A stretch of 64,000 nucleotides of DNA from Pseudomonas yangonensis (GTDB taxonomy: Bacteria; Pseudomonadota; Gammaproteobacteria; Pseudomonadales; Pseudomonadaceae), in assembly GCF_009932725.1 (NCBI RefSeq), contig NZ_BLJU01000006.1, positions 35,807-99,806 of the forward strand, written 5' to 3'. Position 1 is the stretch's first letter. Each line of letters begins with the position of its first letter. The translations under genes and the position numbers were made by a program. This document shows, piece by piece, positions 1-8,333 of the stretch. The notes below the pieces were generated by a model. That model saw only the letters and a list, made by a program, of their open reading frames with translations, made no database searches and was not told the DNA's origin.

Positions 1-468
1 TTTCTGCCCTTTGGCGCCAATGGACTCGCCCTCGCCGATGGCGAGCGCCATCTCTATATCAACAATGCTGGCGATGGCCGCCTGCTGCGCATGCCCCTGC
101 CTGCCGGTGAATTGCAGGTGGTCGCCGAAAGCCTGCCCGGTGCCGATGGTCTGCTATTTCACGATGGTCTGCTGTGGTTGCTGGCCAATCAGGTGGACCT
201 GCTGCTGGGGCTCGATGAGCAAGGGCTGGTGCGTATCCGTGCCGGAGGCTTCCAGGGCCTAAGCGCCAGCGGAGCACCGCTTGGCTTGCTGTTCCCAGCC
301 AGCAGTGTCGTGCAGGGCGAGTGGATGGTGATCAGTAATCTGGCACTGCCCCTGACTCCCGACGAGGGCGATGAGTGGGAGGAGCAGGTGCAAACCTGGA
401 ACCTGGTGCGTCTGCGCCTGCCGTCGTCTTCGACCGAGGGAGTGCTCCGCCATGCCGCAACACCCTGA
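1..468 (+). CDS. SMP-30/gluconolactonase-like beta-propeller protein (3' part only)
   Basis: The reading frame is open from base 1 and stops at 466-468, so the 5' end lies outside the window. The visible 155 residues begin with a blade motif of the SMP-30/gluconolactonase/LRE family ([12 protein letters not shown], then [14 protein letters not shown]), which is the usual Asn-Gly-Leu-Ala metal-site strand followed by a Tyr-Ile/Val blade strand. Members are calcium- or zinc-dependent lactonases or sugar-binding propellers. The substrate cannot be told from this fragment. The next gene may start inside its last 17 bases, suggesting co-transcription. The family call is fair; the enzymatic role is inference. 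Confidence 0.65.
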   Translation, partial: FLPFGANGLALADGERHLYINNAGDGRLLRMPLPAGELQVVAESLPGADGLLFHDGLLWLLANQVDLLLGLDEQGLVRIRAGGFQGLSASGAPLGLLFPASSVVQGEWMVISNLALPLTPDEGDEWEEQVQTWNLVRLRLPSSSTEGVLRHAATP

Positions 469-1438
469 ACAACCTCTGAATAACGGACGTCGCCAATTGC
501 TGATCGGTTCTGCCGCGCTGGCAACGGTGATGTTGTTACCCCTGGGCGGCTGTGTTCGGGGCAATACCCTGAGCGTCGCTCGTTCGCAAAACGACACTGG
601 AGGGCATAGAACCATGGGCACCATCACCACACGCGACGGTACACAGATCTACTACAAGGATTGGGGCAGCGGGCCGGTCGTGGTGCTTAGCCACGGTTGG
701 CCGCTGAATGCGGACAGCTGGGAAGCGCAGATGATGTTCCTGGCCAGCAACGGCTATCGGGTGATCGCCCATGACCGGCGTGGCCACGGTCGTTCCAGTC
801 AACCCTGGGATGGCAATGAAATGGACACCTATGCCGATGATCTTGCCGCACTGCTCGATCATCTGGATGTACGAGACGCTTCGCTATTCGGGTTTTCCAC
901 CGGTGGGGGCGAGGTGGCACGGTATATCGGCCGGCATGGTACCGCCCGGGTGGCCAAGGCGGGGCTGATTGCCGCGGTTCCACCGCTGATGGTCAAGACC
1001 GAGGCCAATCCCGGCGGGCTGCCTATCTCGGTGTTCGATGGTATTCGCGCGGCATCGCTCGCGGATCGTTCACAGCTCTATCGGGATGTCGCAAGCGGGC
1101 CGTTCTTTGGCTACAACCGGCCAGGAGCCAAGCCTTCGCAGGGGGTGATCGATGCCTTCTGGATGCAAGGCATGATGGCGGGTCACAAGAATGCCTATGA
1201 CTGCATCAAGGCTTTCTCCGAAACCGACTTCACCGAAGACCTGAAGAAGTTCGATGTGCCGACGCTAATCCTGCATGGCGACGACGACCAGATCGTGCCC
1301 GTGGACGCTGCTGCCAGAGCTTCGGCCAAGTTGGTGCCACACGCCAAGCTGGTCATCTACCCCGGTGCGCCACACGGCATCACCGACACCCACAAGGAAC
1401 AGCTGAGCGCGGACATGCTGGCGTTCCTGCGCAGCTGA
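452..1438 (+). CDS. Alpha/beta hydrolase, non-haem chloroperoxidase-like, with probable Tat/lipoprotein leader
   Basis: This is a serine alpha/beta hydrolase of the family annotated as non-haem chloroperoxidase or arylesterase. The nucleophile elbow is GFSTGG, the acid lies in HGDDDQIVP, and the histidine is in APHGITDTH near the C-terminus. The start is uncertain. ATG 452 adds about 54 residues with a twin-arginine motif (GRRQLLIG), a hydrophobic stretch and a cysteine after LPLGG, which together look like a Tat signal with a lipobox. ATG 614 ([18 protein letters not shown]) is where most cytosolic homologues begin and has GGAGG about 10 bases upstream. I annotate the long form because the leader is so well formed. 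ATG 452 overlaps the preceding gene's end. Confidence 0.8.
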   Translation: MPQHPEQPLNNGRRQLLIGSAALATVMLLPLGGCVRGNTLSVARSQNDTGGHRTMGTITTRDGTQIYYKDWGSGPVVVLSHGWPLNADSWEAQMMFLASNGYRVIAHDRRGHGRSSQPWDGNEMDTYADDLAALLDHLDVRDASLFGFSTGGGEVARYIGRHGTARVAKAGLIAAVPPLMVKTEANPGGLPISVFDGIRAASLADRSQLYRDVASGPFFGYNRPGAKPSQGVIDAFWMQGMMAGHKNAYDCIKAFSETDFTEDLKKFDVPTLILHGDDDQIVPVDAAARASAKLVPHAKLVIYPGAPHGITDTHKEQLSADMLAFLRS

Positions 1439-1446
1439 GCCCTAAA

Positions 1447-1469
1447 AGCCCTTTATCCGGTGAAGGGCT
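1447..1469 (+). terminator. Weak intercistronic hairpin after the hydrolase gene
   Basis: Bases 1447-1453 (AGCCCTT) pair with 1463-1469 (AAGGGCT) across a 9-base loop. No T-run follows, so it may only attenuate transcription or stabilise the message end. It lies between the hydrolase stop and the AAGGAG ribosome-binding site of the next gene. Confidence 0.3.
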
Positions 1470-1490
1470 CCATGCAAAAAGGAGAACGTC

Positions 1491-2060
1491 ATGAGTGGCA
1501 AGAAGGCTTTGATCGTGGTGGATATCCAGAATGACTACTTCCCCGGGGGCCTATGGACCCTGAGCAAGGTGGAGGCTGCTGCCGCCAAGGCGGCGCAGGT
1601 GATCGCTGCGTTTCGCGAGAGCGGTGACCTGGTGGTGCATATCCGTCATGAGTTCACCAGCCAGGACGCACCATTCTTCCGCCCTGGCAGCGAAGGCGCC
1701 CAGCTGCATGCCAGCGTGATCAACCAGCCAGACGAGCCGGTGGTGCTCAAACACTTCATCAACTCGTTTCGCGAGACCGAGCTCAAACCGATCCTCGACC
1801 AGCATGGCGTCGACGAGGTGATCATCGTCGGCAACATGAGCCACATGTGCGTTGACGGTATTACCCGTGCTGCGGTGGACTTCGACTACCGCACCACGGT
1901 GCTGCACGACGCCTGCGCCACTCTCGATCTGGAATTTGATGGCGTGAAGGTGCCGGCCGCGCAGGTGCATGCAGCGTTCATGGCAGCGTTGAAGTTCGGC
2001 TATGCACCGGTGATCTCCACGGACGAGTACCTGAGCCAGCACTTCAGGAGCGCAGCATGA
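1491..2060 (+). CDS. Isochorismatase-family cysteine hydrolase
   Basis: This 189-residue cytosolic hydrolase has the Rossmann-like fold of the isochorismatase/nicotinamidase superfamily. The catalytic triad is visible: Asp in IVVDIQNDYF (residues 8-17), Lys in VLKHFINSF, and the nucleophile Cys in GNMSHMCVDG. A strong AAGGAG sits 6 bases before ATG 1491. Related enzymes hydrolyse amides or C-O bonds (nicotinamide, isochorismate, N-carbamoyl compounds). The substrate is not evident here. The stop codon overlaps the start of the next gene (ATGA, 2057-2060), so the two are translationally coupled. Confidence 0.88.
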   Translation: MSGKKALIVVDIQNDYFPGGLWTLSKVEAAAAKAAQVIAAFRESGDLVVHIRHEFTSQDAPFFRPGSEGAQLHASVINQPDEPVVLKHFINSFRETELKPILDQHGVDEVIIVGNMSHMCVDGITRAAVDFDYRTTVLHDACATLDLEFDGVKVPAAQVHAAFMAALKFGYAPVISTDEYLSQHFRSAA

Positions 2061-2791
2061 AAGCCCCGCTTGCGTTCGTGCTTGCCGCCGCCGCTGGGGT
2101 GGTCGGGGCTCATGGTCCAACGGGCATTCACAGTGAAAGGACCGAGAAGGTCGAGGCGGCTTTCGACCTGGTGCAGACCCGCGTGTTCAAGCAGGGTAGC
2201 GATCTGGTCTTCGAGCAGTTGGTCGATGGTGAAGCCGGCAGCCGTCTGCCGGCAGCCAAGGGCAGCTTTGCCGGCTCCGAGGTCTACAGCTACGTCTGGC
2301 CGACCAGTCTGGATAGCGGCGCGGTGGGCTTCGAGCAGGCGTCGGGCATTCTCGCGCTGGCGCTGACCTCGCACCCGGATTTTGACGATACGCCGCAGCT
2401 CGATGAAAACGGTGATGGCGACAAGGGCAACGATGGCGGCCTGTGGCACTCGCACTGGGTGGTACTGACCAAGGAGGCCAGCTGTGGGCCCAGTGGCCTG
2501 AAGGTACGGGATATTCCCGAGGGTGCCAAACCCAAGCTGCCCGCTACCTGGCCGGGGGTACCGCTGTACATCGATTCGCCAGGCTATGACCTGAGCGTTG
2601 AGAACGACGCGGCGCAGATTCGTGTTCCGCTAGCGGCTGTAGGGTTCCCCGCAAGTTTCAACTACGACGGCGTAACCGCTGCATTGAAGGTGAATGCGGA
2701 TTTGCATGACCCACTGCTGTGCGTTGCCAGCGTCTGGGATATCGCCTCGGGTGACCTGTCTTTGCCCGCGACCTGGAAGACCTCGGAGTAA
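2057..2791 (+). CDS. Secreted protein of unknown function, coupled to the cysteine hydrolase
   Basis: I do not recognise the family of this 244-residue protein. The N-terminus (MKAPLAFVLAAAAGVVGAHG) looks like a Sec signal peptide with cleavage near VGA, placing the product in the periplasm or outside. Around residues 115-127 is an acidic Asp/Asn/Gly run (DENGDGDKGNDGG) resembling a calcium-binding loop, followed by LWHSHWVVL, whose two histidines could bind metal. Two cysteines lie further on, one in EASCGPS and one in PLLCVASV. The gene starts by ATGA overlap with the cysteine hydrolase and ends 86 bases before catalase. Location and coupling are supported; function is unknown. Confidence 0.72.
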   Translation: MKAPLAFVLAAAAGVVGAHGPTGIHSERTEKVEAAFDLVQTRVFKQGSDLVFEQLVDGEAGSRLPAAKGSFAGSEVYSYVWPTSLDSGAVGFEQASGILALALTSHPDFDDTPQLDENGDGDKGNDGGLWHSHWVVLTKEASCGPSGLKVRDIPEGAKPKLPATWPGVPLYIDSPGYDLSVENDAAQIRVPLAAVGFPASFNYDGVTAALKVNADLHDPLLCVASVWDIASGDLSLPATWKTSE

Positions 2792-2877
2792 TCCATCGTG
2801 AACGATTGTCGGCTGCCGTCCCGCTGGCAGCTGACGTTCGCCCCTTGTTTGGCGCATTCGTTTGAGGAGTACCTGTT

Positions 2878-4317
2878 ATGTCCAAGCAGAAGCTGACCCA
2901 TGCTACCGGGGCGCCGGTGGTAGACAACCTCAACATCCAGACTGCCGGGCCGCGTGGGCCAGCCTTGCTGCAGGACATCTGGCTGATCGAGAAGCTTGCC
3001 CATTTCGACCGCGAGGTGATTCCCGAGCGACGCATGCATGCCAAGGGAGCAGGGGCCTACGGCACCTTCACCGTGACGGGCGATGTCAGCCGTTTCACCC
3101 GCGCCAGTCTGTTTGCCTCGGTCGGCAAAGAGACACCGGTGTTCGTGCGTTTCTCCACGGTGGCCGGGGAGCGCGGTGCCGCTGATGCCGAGCGTGATAT
3201 CCGTGGGTTTGCCGTGAAGTTCTACACCGATGAAGGTAACTGGGATCTGGTCGGCAATAACACCCCGGTGTTCTTCTTCCGTGACCCGATGCGTTTTCCC
3301 GATCTCAATCACGCAGTCAAGCGTGATCCACGCAGCGGCCTGCGCAGTGCCAGCAACAACTGGGACTTCTGGAGTCTGCTACCCGAGGCTCTGCATCAGG
3401 TCACCATTACCATGAGTGACCGGGGCATTCCGCGCAGCTACCGGCATATGCACGGATTTGGCAGTCATACCTTCAGCCTGATTAACGCCAGCAATCAACG
3501 GGTCTGGGTCAAGTTCCACCTGCGCTGCCAGCAGGGTATCGAGAATCTGAGTGACGCCGAGGCTGCTGGTGTGATCGGCGTTGACCGCGAAAGCCATTTG
3601 CGCGACCTCTATATGAGCATCGGGCAGGGTGACTATCCACGCTGGAAACTGTGCATCCAGGTGATGACCGAGGAGCAGGCCAACCGGCACCCGCATAATC
3701 CCTTCGACCTGACCAAAGTCTGGTCGCATGCGGATTACCCCTTGATCGAGGTGGGCGTGCTGGAACTCAATCGCAACCCGGACAATCATTTCGCCGAGGT
3801 GGAGCAGGCTGCATTCTCGCCGGCCAACGTGGTGCCCGGAATTGGTTTTTCGCCGGACAAGATGCTACAGGCGCGCCTGTTCTCCTACGGCGATAGCCAG
3901 CGCTATCGGTTGGGTGTCAATTTCAACCTGATCCCGGTGAACGCTCCTCGTTGCCCGTACCACAGCTACCATCGAGACGGGCAGATGCGCACCGACGGCA
4001 ATCAGGGCTCGACCATCGCTCATTACCCCAACAGCCAGGGCGAGTGGGAGGATCGGCAGGAGCTACGTGAGCCGGCGCTGGAGCTGGAGGGCGCTGCGAC
4101 CAACTGGGACCACCGGGTGGACAATGATCACTATCAGCAGCCCGGGGATCTGTTCCGGCTGATGAGCCCTGCGCAGCGGCAGGCGCTGTTCGAGAACACA
4201 GCCAGGGCGATGAGCGACGCACCCGAGCAGGTCAAACGCCGTCATATCGGTAACTGCAACAAGGCCGATCCGGCTTATGGCGCCGGGGTGGCCAGGGCGT
4301 TGGGTTTGGGGGACTGA
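2878..4317 (+). CDS. katA: Catalase (small-subunit haem catalase)
   Basis: This enzyme disproportionates hydrogen peroxide to water and oxygen. At 479 residues it is a small-subunit, clade-3-type catalase. The distal histidine is His54 in [16 protein letters not shown]. The distal asparagine is in [14 protein letters not shown]. The proximal haem ligand tyrosine is in the signature RLFSYGDSQ. The start ATG has GAGGAG 9-10 bases upstream. It is probably its own transcription unit, ended by the strong hairpin at 4331-4361 shared with convergent rhlB. Which numbered catalase of the species this is cannot be decided from the window, so the symbol is by family resemblance. Confidence 0.93.
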   Translation: MSKQKLTHATGAPVVDNLNIQTAGPRGPALLQDIWLIEKLAHFDREVIPERRMHAKGAGAYGTFTVTGDVSRFTRASLFASVGKETPVFVRFSTVAGERGAADAERDIRGFAVKFYTDEGNWDLVGNNTPVFFFRDPMRFPDLNHAVKRDPRSGLRSASNNWDFWSLLPEALHQVTITMSDRGIPRSYRHMHGFGSHTFSLINASNQRVWVKFHLRCQQGIENLSDAEAAGVIGVDRESHLRDLYMSIGQGDYPRWKLCIQVMTEEQANRHPHNPFDLTKVWSHADYPLIEVGVLELNRNPDNHFAEVEQAAFSPANVVPGIGFSPDKMLQARLFSYGDSQRYRLGVNFNLIPVNAPRCPYHSYHRDGQMRTDGNQGSTIAHYPNSQGEWEDRQELREPALELEGAATNWDHRVDNDHYQQPGDLFRLMSPAQRQALFENTARAMSDAPEQVKRRHIGNCNKADPAYGAGVARALGLGD

Positions 4318-4330
4318 ACAGGGGAACATG

Positions 4331-4361
4331 AAAAAGGCGAAGCCACGGGCTTCGCCTTTTT
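4331..4361. terminator. Bidirectional terminator between katA and rhlB
   Basis: A-run, GGCGAAGCC, loop ACGG, GGCTTCGCC, T-run. The symmetrical stem with A/T tracts on both sides should stop transcription from katA (+) and rhlB (-). Confidence 0.92.
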
Positions 4362-4374
4362 GCTTGCTGCCGGC

Positions 4375-5823
4375 TCAGTGCCTGCGCGGCACCGGCTTGA
4401 GCAGTTCGTCCGGTGGCATCTCGCACTGGATCTTGCGGCCGATCAGCGCTTCGATCGGCGGCAGGGCGAAGGCGTCGTCCTCGCCGGCGAAGCTGATCGA
4501 GGTGCCGCTGGTGCCGGCGCGGCCGGTACGGCCGATGCGATGCACGTAGTCGTCCGGGTCTTCCGGCAGGGTGAAGTTGATCACGTGGCTGATGCCGTCG
4601 ACATGGATGCCGCGGCCGGCCACATCGGTAGCCACCAGCACACGGATATGCCCGGCGCGGAAGCCTTCGAGCACCTTGATGCGCTTGTGCTGCGGCACGT
4701 CACCGGACATCTGCGCGGCGCTGACGCCGTCGCGGGTCAGGCGTTCCTCGATGCGGCGCACTTCGTCCTTGCGGTTGGCGAAGACCATCACCCGGTCCCA
4801 GGCGTTCTGCGTGATCAGGTTATAGAGCAGCTTGTATTTGTCGCTGGAGGCCACGGCGTAGACGTGCTGTTCGACGGTGTCGCTGGCAACGTTTTCCGGC
4901 TCGATCTCGACGATGGCCGGGTTGACCGTCCACTGCTTGGCCAGGTTCATCACGTCGTCGGTGAAGGTGGCGGAGAACAGCAGGGTCTGGCGGTCGCCCT
5001 TCATCGGCGTCTGGCGGATGATCTGGCGTACCTGCGGGATGAAGCCCATGTCGAGCATGCGGTCGGCTTCATCGAGCACCATCACCTCGACCATGTCCAG
5101 GTGCACTTCGCCGCGCTGATTGAAGTCCAGCAGGCGGCCCGGGGTAGCCACGAGGATGTCGCAGAAACGCGATTCCAGCTGCTTGAGCTGCTTGTCGAAG
5201 TCCATGCCGCCGACGAAGCTCATGACGTTGAGCTTGGTGTACTTGGTCAGCTCGGCGGCGTCCTTGGCGATCTGCACCACCAGCTCGCGGGTCGGCGCGA
5301 TGATTAGCGCACGCGGCTCGCCCATGTAGCGCTCTTTCGGCGGCGGGGTCTGCAGCAGCTGGGTGATGATCGAGATAAGGAAGGCGGCGGTCTTGCCGGT
5401 GCCGGTCTGGGCGCGGCCGATGGCGTCCTGGCCCTTGAGGGTGTAACCCAGCACGCCGGCCTGGATCGGCGTGCAGTAGGGGAAGCCGAGGTCGTGGATG
5501 GCGTGCATCAGCTCGGGGGCGAGCTTGAAGTCATGGAAGCGCGTCTTGCCTTCGGCCGGTTCGACCACGAAATCTTCCAGCTTCCAGGTATCGACCGGTT
5601 TGGCCGGGCGCTCGCGGCGCGGCTTGTCGGCTTTCGGCGGGCGCGGCTGTTGTGGCGCGGGGCTGTCGCTCACGGTCTCGCTGGCTGGGCGGGCGGGCTT
5701 GTTCTTGCGGGGACGCTTGTCGTCGGCGCCACGGCTCTGGGCGGGCGCTGCTGCGGGTGACGGCGCTGGTTGCGGCTGCTCGTCTTCGGCTTTGCCGAAC
5801 ATTTTCTTGAGTGCTTTGAGCAC
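4375..5823 (-). CDS. rhlB: DEAD-box ATP-dependent RNA helicase RhlB
   Basis: This cytosolic RNA helicase, 482 residues, carries all canonical motifs: Q motif region (GFPYCTPIQ), Walker [22 protein letters not shown] in [16 protein letters not shown], and motif [12 protein letters not shown]. The first ~95 residues are a low-complexity Pro/Lys/Arg-rich extension, longer than in E. coli RhlB and typical of Pseudomonas copies. The start codon is GTG (complement of CAC at 5821-5823), with GAGAAG about 4 bases upstream. RhlB unwinds structured RNA, in E. coli with the RNase E degradosome; that partnership here is inference. It lies 111 bases downstream of the dipeptidase gene. Confidence 0.95.
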   Translation of the reverse strand: MLKALKKMFGKAEDEQPQPAPSPAAAPAQSRGADDKRPRKNKPARPASETVSDSPAPQQPRPPKADKPRRERPAKPVDTWKLEDFVVEPAEGKTRFHDFKLAPELMHAIHDLGFPYCTPIQAGVLGYTLKGQDAIGRAQTGTGKTAAFLISIITQLLQTPPPKERYMGEPRALIIAPTRELVVQIAKDAAELTKYTKLNVMSFVGGMDFDKQLKQLESRFCDILVATPGRLLDFNQRGEVHLDMVEVMVLDEADRMLDMGFIPQVRQIIRQTPMKGDRQTLLFSATFTDDVMNLAKQWTVNPAIVEIEPENVASDTVEQHVYAVASSDKYKLLYNLITQNAWDRVMVFANRKDEVRRIEERLTRDGVSAAQMSGDVPQHKRIKVLEGFRAGHIRVLVATDVAGRGIHVDGISHVINFTLPEDPDDYVHRIGRTGRAGTSGTSISFAGEDDAFALPPIEALIGRKIQCEMPPDELLKPVPRRH

Positions 5824-5934
5824 GGGCTTCTCATCGACTGGTTAAGGAGTGAACGCTCGCCAGTGTAATGCAAGACGCGGGCGTGGCGAAGTGCTTCGCT
5901 CGCGTCTGTCAAGCGTACTGCGCGACGAGACCAC

Positions 5935-7098
5935 TCATCGCTCCGGCAGGCTGGTCAACAGCAGGCGCTGGACATTGCCGCCCATGATCGCGGCGATGGC
6001 AGCGTTGTCGAATCCGGCTTCTTGCAGGCCTTCGGTGATCTGCGCCAAACCGGTGACATCGAAGGGTGTATGTACGGTGCCGTTGAAGTCCGAGCCCAGG
6101 GCGACATGCTCGATGCCGACCTTGTCTGCGGTGTAGCGGATGGCCTTGACGATGGCCGCCACCGAGGTGTCGCACACTGCGGTGCTCCAGTAGCCGATGC
6201 CAATCACCCCGCCTGTGGCAGCGATGGCCTGCAGGTGCCTGTCGCTGAGGTTGCGGGTACCGGGACAGGTGCCCTCGACCCCGGTATGGGAAACCAGCAC
6301 CGGACGCTTGGCCATGGCCAATACGTCGTCGATCAGCGGGCGCGAGGCGTGGGCCAGGTCCACCAGCATGGATTTTTCTTCCAGCCGGGTAATCACCTGG
6401 CGACCCAGCGGGGTCAGGCCGCCTTTCCCCAGGCCGTGGGCCGAGCCACCGACTTCGTTGTCGAAAAAGTGAGTCAGCCCGGCGATGCGAAAGCCCGCGT
6501 CGTAGAGCACGTCGACATTCTTCAACTGGTTCTCGATGGGTTGCAGGCCCTCGGTGGCGAGCAGGGCGGCGACGCGGCGCGGGTCCTTCTCCCAGGCTTC
6601 GATGAAGTGGGCAAGATCGCCGTGGCTGCGGATCAGCACCAGGCGGCCGTCGCTGCCAGCGGCGGCGTCCTGAAGTTTCTGTGCCTGATACAGCGCGCGT
6701 TGCAGCAGGCTGTTCCAGGTTTCCCGCGGCCAGCGCTGAGCCATGGCCAGCAGGGTGATGTTGTCGCTGTCGGCGCCGTTGCTTTCCATGTTCAGGCCGC
6801 GCGGGGTCTTGGTCACGGTGGAGAACACCTGCAGGCCGAGGCGGCCTTCGAGCATACGCGGCAGGTCGGAGTGGCCGTAATCGTAGCGTTTGAGCAGATC
6901 GCGTTCCCACAGCAGGGCGTCGTCGTGCAGATCGGCGACGAACAGGCCCTGGTGGAGCTTTTGCGCGCTGGCGCTGGCCGGATAGGGTGGTGGGCTGGCG
7001 ACACTATTCATCTGCGCATCGATCACCCGAGGCAGGCCGAGCACGGCGAGAGCAGAGAGGGGGACCAGCAGAAGCAGGGCGATCAGCAGTTTGCGCAT
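5935..7098 (-). CDS. Membrane dipeptidase (peptidase M19 family)
   Basis: The protein resembles renal-type zinc dipeptidases. It shows the metal site HDD in VADLHDDALLWERD, a central HFFDN..GGSAHGLG segment, LVDLAHAS, VLVSHTGVEG and the C-terminal GSDFNG motif. M19 enzymes cleave dipeptides, some with D-residues, and could act on peptidoglycan or small peptides. The N-terminus (MRKLLIALLLLVPLSALAVLG) is a signal peptide or anchor, so it probably acts in the periplasm. I use ATG 7098; an ATG six codons upstream (7116) is also in frame, and neither has a clear Shine-Dalgarno. Length is 387 residues. Confidence 0.87.
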   Translation of the reverse strand: MRKLLIALLLLVPLSALAVLGLPRVIDAQMNSVASPPPYPASASAQKLHQGLFVADLHDDALLWERDLLKRYDYGHSDLPRMLEGRLGLQVFSTVTKTPRGLNMESNGADSDNITLLAMAQRWPRETWNSLLQRALYQAQKLQDAAAGSDGRLVLIRSHGDLAHFIEAWEKDPRRVAALLATEGLQPIENQLKNVDVLYDAGFRIAGLTHFFDNEVGGSAHGLGKGGLTPLGRQVITRLEEKSMLVDLAHASRPLIDDVLAMAKRPVLVSHTGVEGTCPGTRNLSDRHLQAIAATGGVIGIGYWSTAVCDTSVAAIVKAIRYTADKVGIEHVALGSDFNGTVHTPFDVTGLAQITEGLQEAGFDNAAIAAIMGGNVQRLLLTSLPER

Positions 7099-7204
7099 GA
7101 GTAGCCATCCGGGCATGTTGTTATGCCGCGCACTCTAGCAGGGAAACGCGGCATTCTGCGCACCCAGCGCCGGGTTTTGCCTGGCGCCGCGACTTCAGGA
7201 CGGC

Positions 7205-8143
7205 TCAGCCGCAGAGGCAGTTTCGCCCTTGCTGCTTGGCCTGGTAGAGCGCCGCATCGGCACGTGCGATCAGGCCCTGCAGGCTGTCCTGGCGCTGTAT
7301 CTGTGCCATGCCGATGGAGATGGTGACGCCGGGCAACACGCCAACCGGTGAGTAGAACGAGGCGATCTGTTCCATGCTGACGCGCAGGCGTTCGCCAATG
7401 CCACGTGCGGCCTCGGCGGCAATCTCCGGGAGAAGGATGACGAACTCTTCGCCGCCGAAACGGATCAGGCTGTCCTTGGGTCTGAGCTGGCTGCTCAGGG
7501 TGTGCGCCACCATGCACAGCGCGTAATCGCCGGCGAGGTGACCATGCTGATCGTTGTAGGCCTTGAAGTGGTCGACATCCAGCATCAACAGCGACATGGG
7601 TTCATCGTTGAAGGCGCAGCGGGTACTTTCTCGCTCGAACACGTGTTCCAGCCAGCGCCGGTTGAAGCAGCCGGTCAGCGTATCGACGTTGGCGTTCTGC
7701 TCGCTGTCAAGAATCTTTCGATTGCCCTTGCGCACACGGTCGCAGAGCAGCTCCAGCAGGTTCTGCATCATCTGTGGGGATCGCTGAAACAGCGCCACCA
7801 GAGACTCCCGATGCAGGCGCAGCACGATGGAGGCGCGCTCCGCCACCACATAGGCAGAGGGATGTTCGTTATCGATGAAGCTGATTTCGCCGGCGCAGTC
7901 TCCGACTTCGAGAGTGCTGACGGCCTGGTTGTCCAGGGAGCCCAGATAGACGCGCAGCTGGCCCTCTATCAATAGATAAAGGTGCTGGTTGCGGTTGAAT
8001 GGGGAGAGCAAGACTTCGCCTGCTTCCAGCTCGCAGGCGCGAAATTCCCGCAGCAACTGATCGAGGCTGCTGGTGGCGACGTTCTGAAAGAGTCGCAACT
8101 GCTGAACTTGCTGCAGGTCTGCCTGCCAGTGCGCCGGTTTCAT
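7205..8143 (-). CDS. Diguanylate cyclase with N-terminal cNMP-binding-like sensor domain
   Basis: A cytosolic signalling enzyme making cyclic di-GMP from two GTP. Residues ~10-120 form a cyclic-nucleotide-binding (cNMP/Crp-like) beta-roll, visible as EAGEVLLSPFNRNQHLYLLIEGQLRVYLG and VGDCAGEISFIDN. The C-terminal half is a GGDEF domain starting at NVDTLTGCFNRRW, with active-site loop RFGGEEF. An allosteric I-site RPKD sits exactly five residues before GGEEF, predicting product inhibition. I choose ATG 8143 (MKPAHW), just before the sensor domain; in-frame ATG 8227 would add 28 residues. The sensor's ligand is not shown by the sequence. Confidence 0.88.
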   Translation of the reverse strand: MKPAHWQADLQQVQQLRLFQNVATSSLDQLLREFRACELEAGEVLLSPFNRNQHLYLLIEGQLRVYLGSLDNQAVSTLEVGDCAGEISFIDNEHPSAYVVAERASIVLRLHRESLVALFQRSPQMMQNLLELLCDRVRKGNRKILDSEQNANVDTLTGCFNRRWLEHVFERESTRCAFNDEPMSLLMLDVDHFKAYNDQHGHLAGDYALCMVAHTLSSQLRPKDSLIRFGGEEFVILLPEIAAEAARGIGERLRVSMEQIASFYSPVGVLPGVTISIGMAQIQRQDSLQGLIARADAALYQAKQQGRNCLCG

Positions 8144-8333
8144 CGCAATCTCGTCGGGCCTGGTCGGGCGAATGCGCCGGAGGGCACCACCGACGCTCCT
8201 TGTCGTGTCTACGGATGGCCTCGACATTATTCCCACGCTCAAGGCGTGGCAATGCCTCCCTGGAATCGGACCGACCAGTGGCGGCACGAAAGTGCAAAGT
8301 TGTTAACTGGTGCGCGTCCCTGCGCGCTCTGGA

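Noticed and set aside
4360..5307. Plus-strand reading frame of 315 residues opposite rhlB
   Set aside because: Antisense shadow of rhlB caused by high G+C in the third codon position; composition is His/Val/Asp-rich with no motifs.
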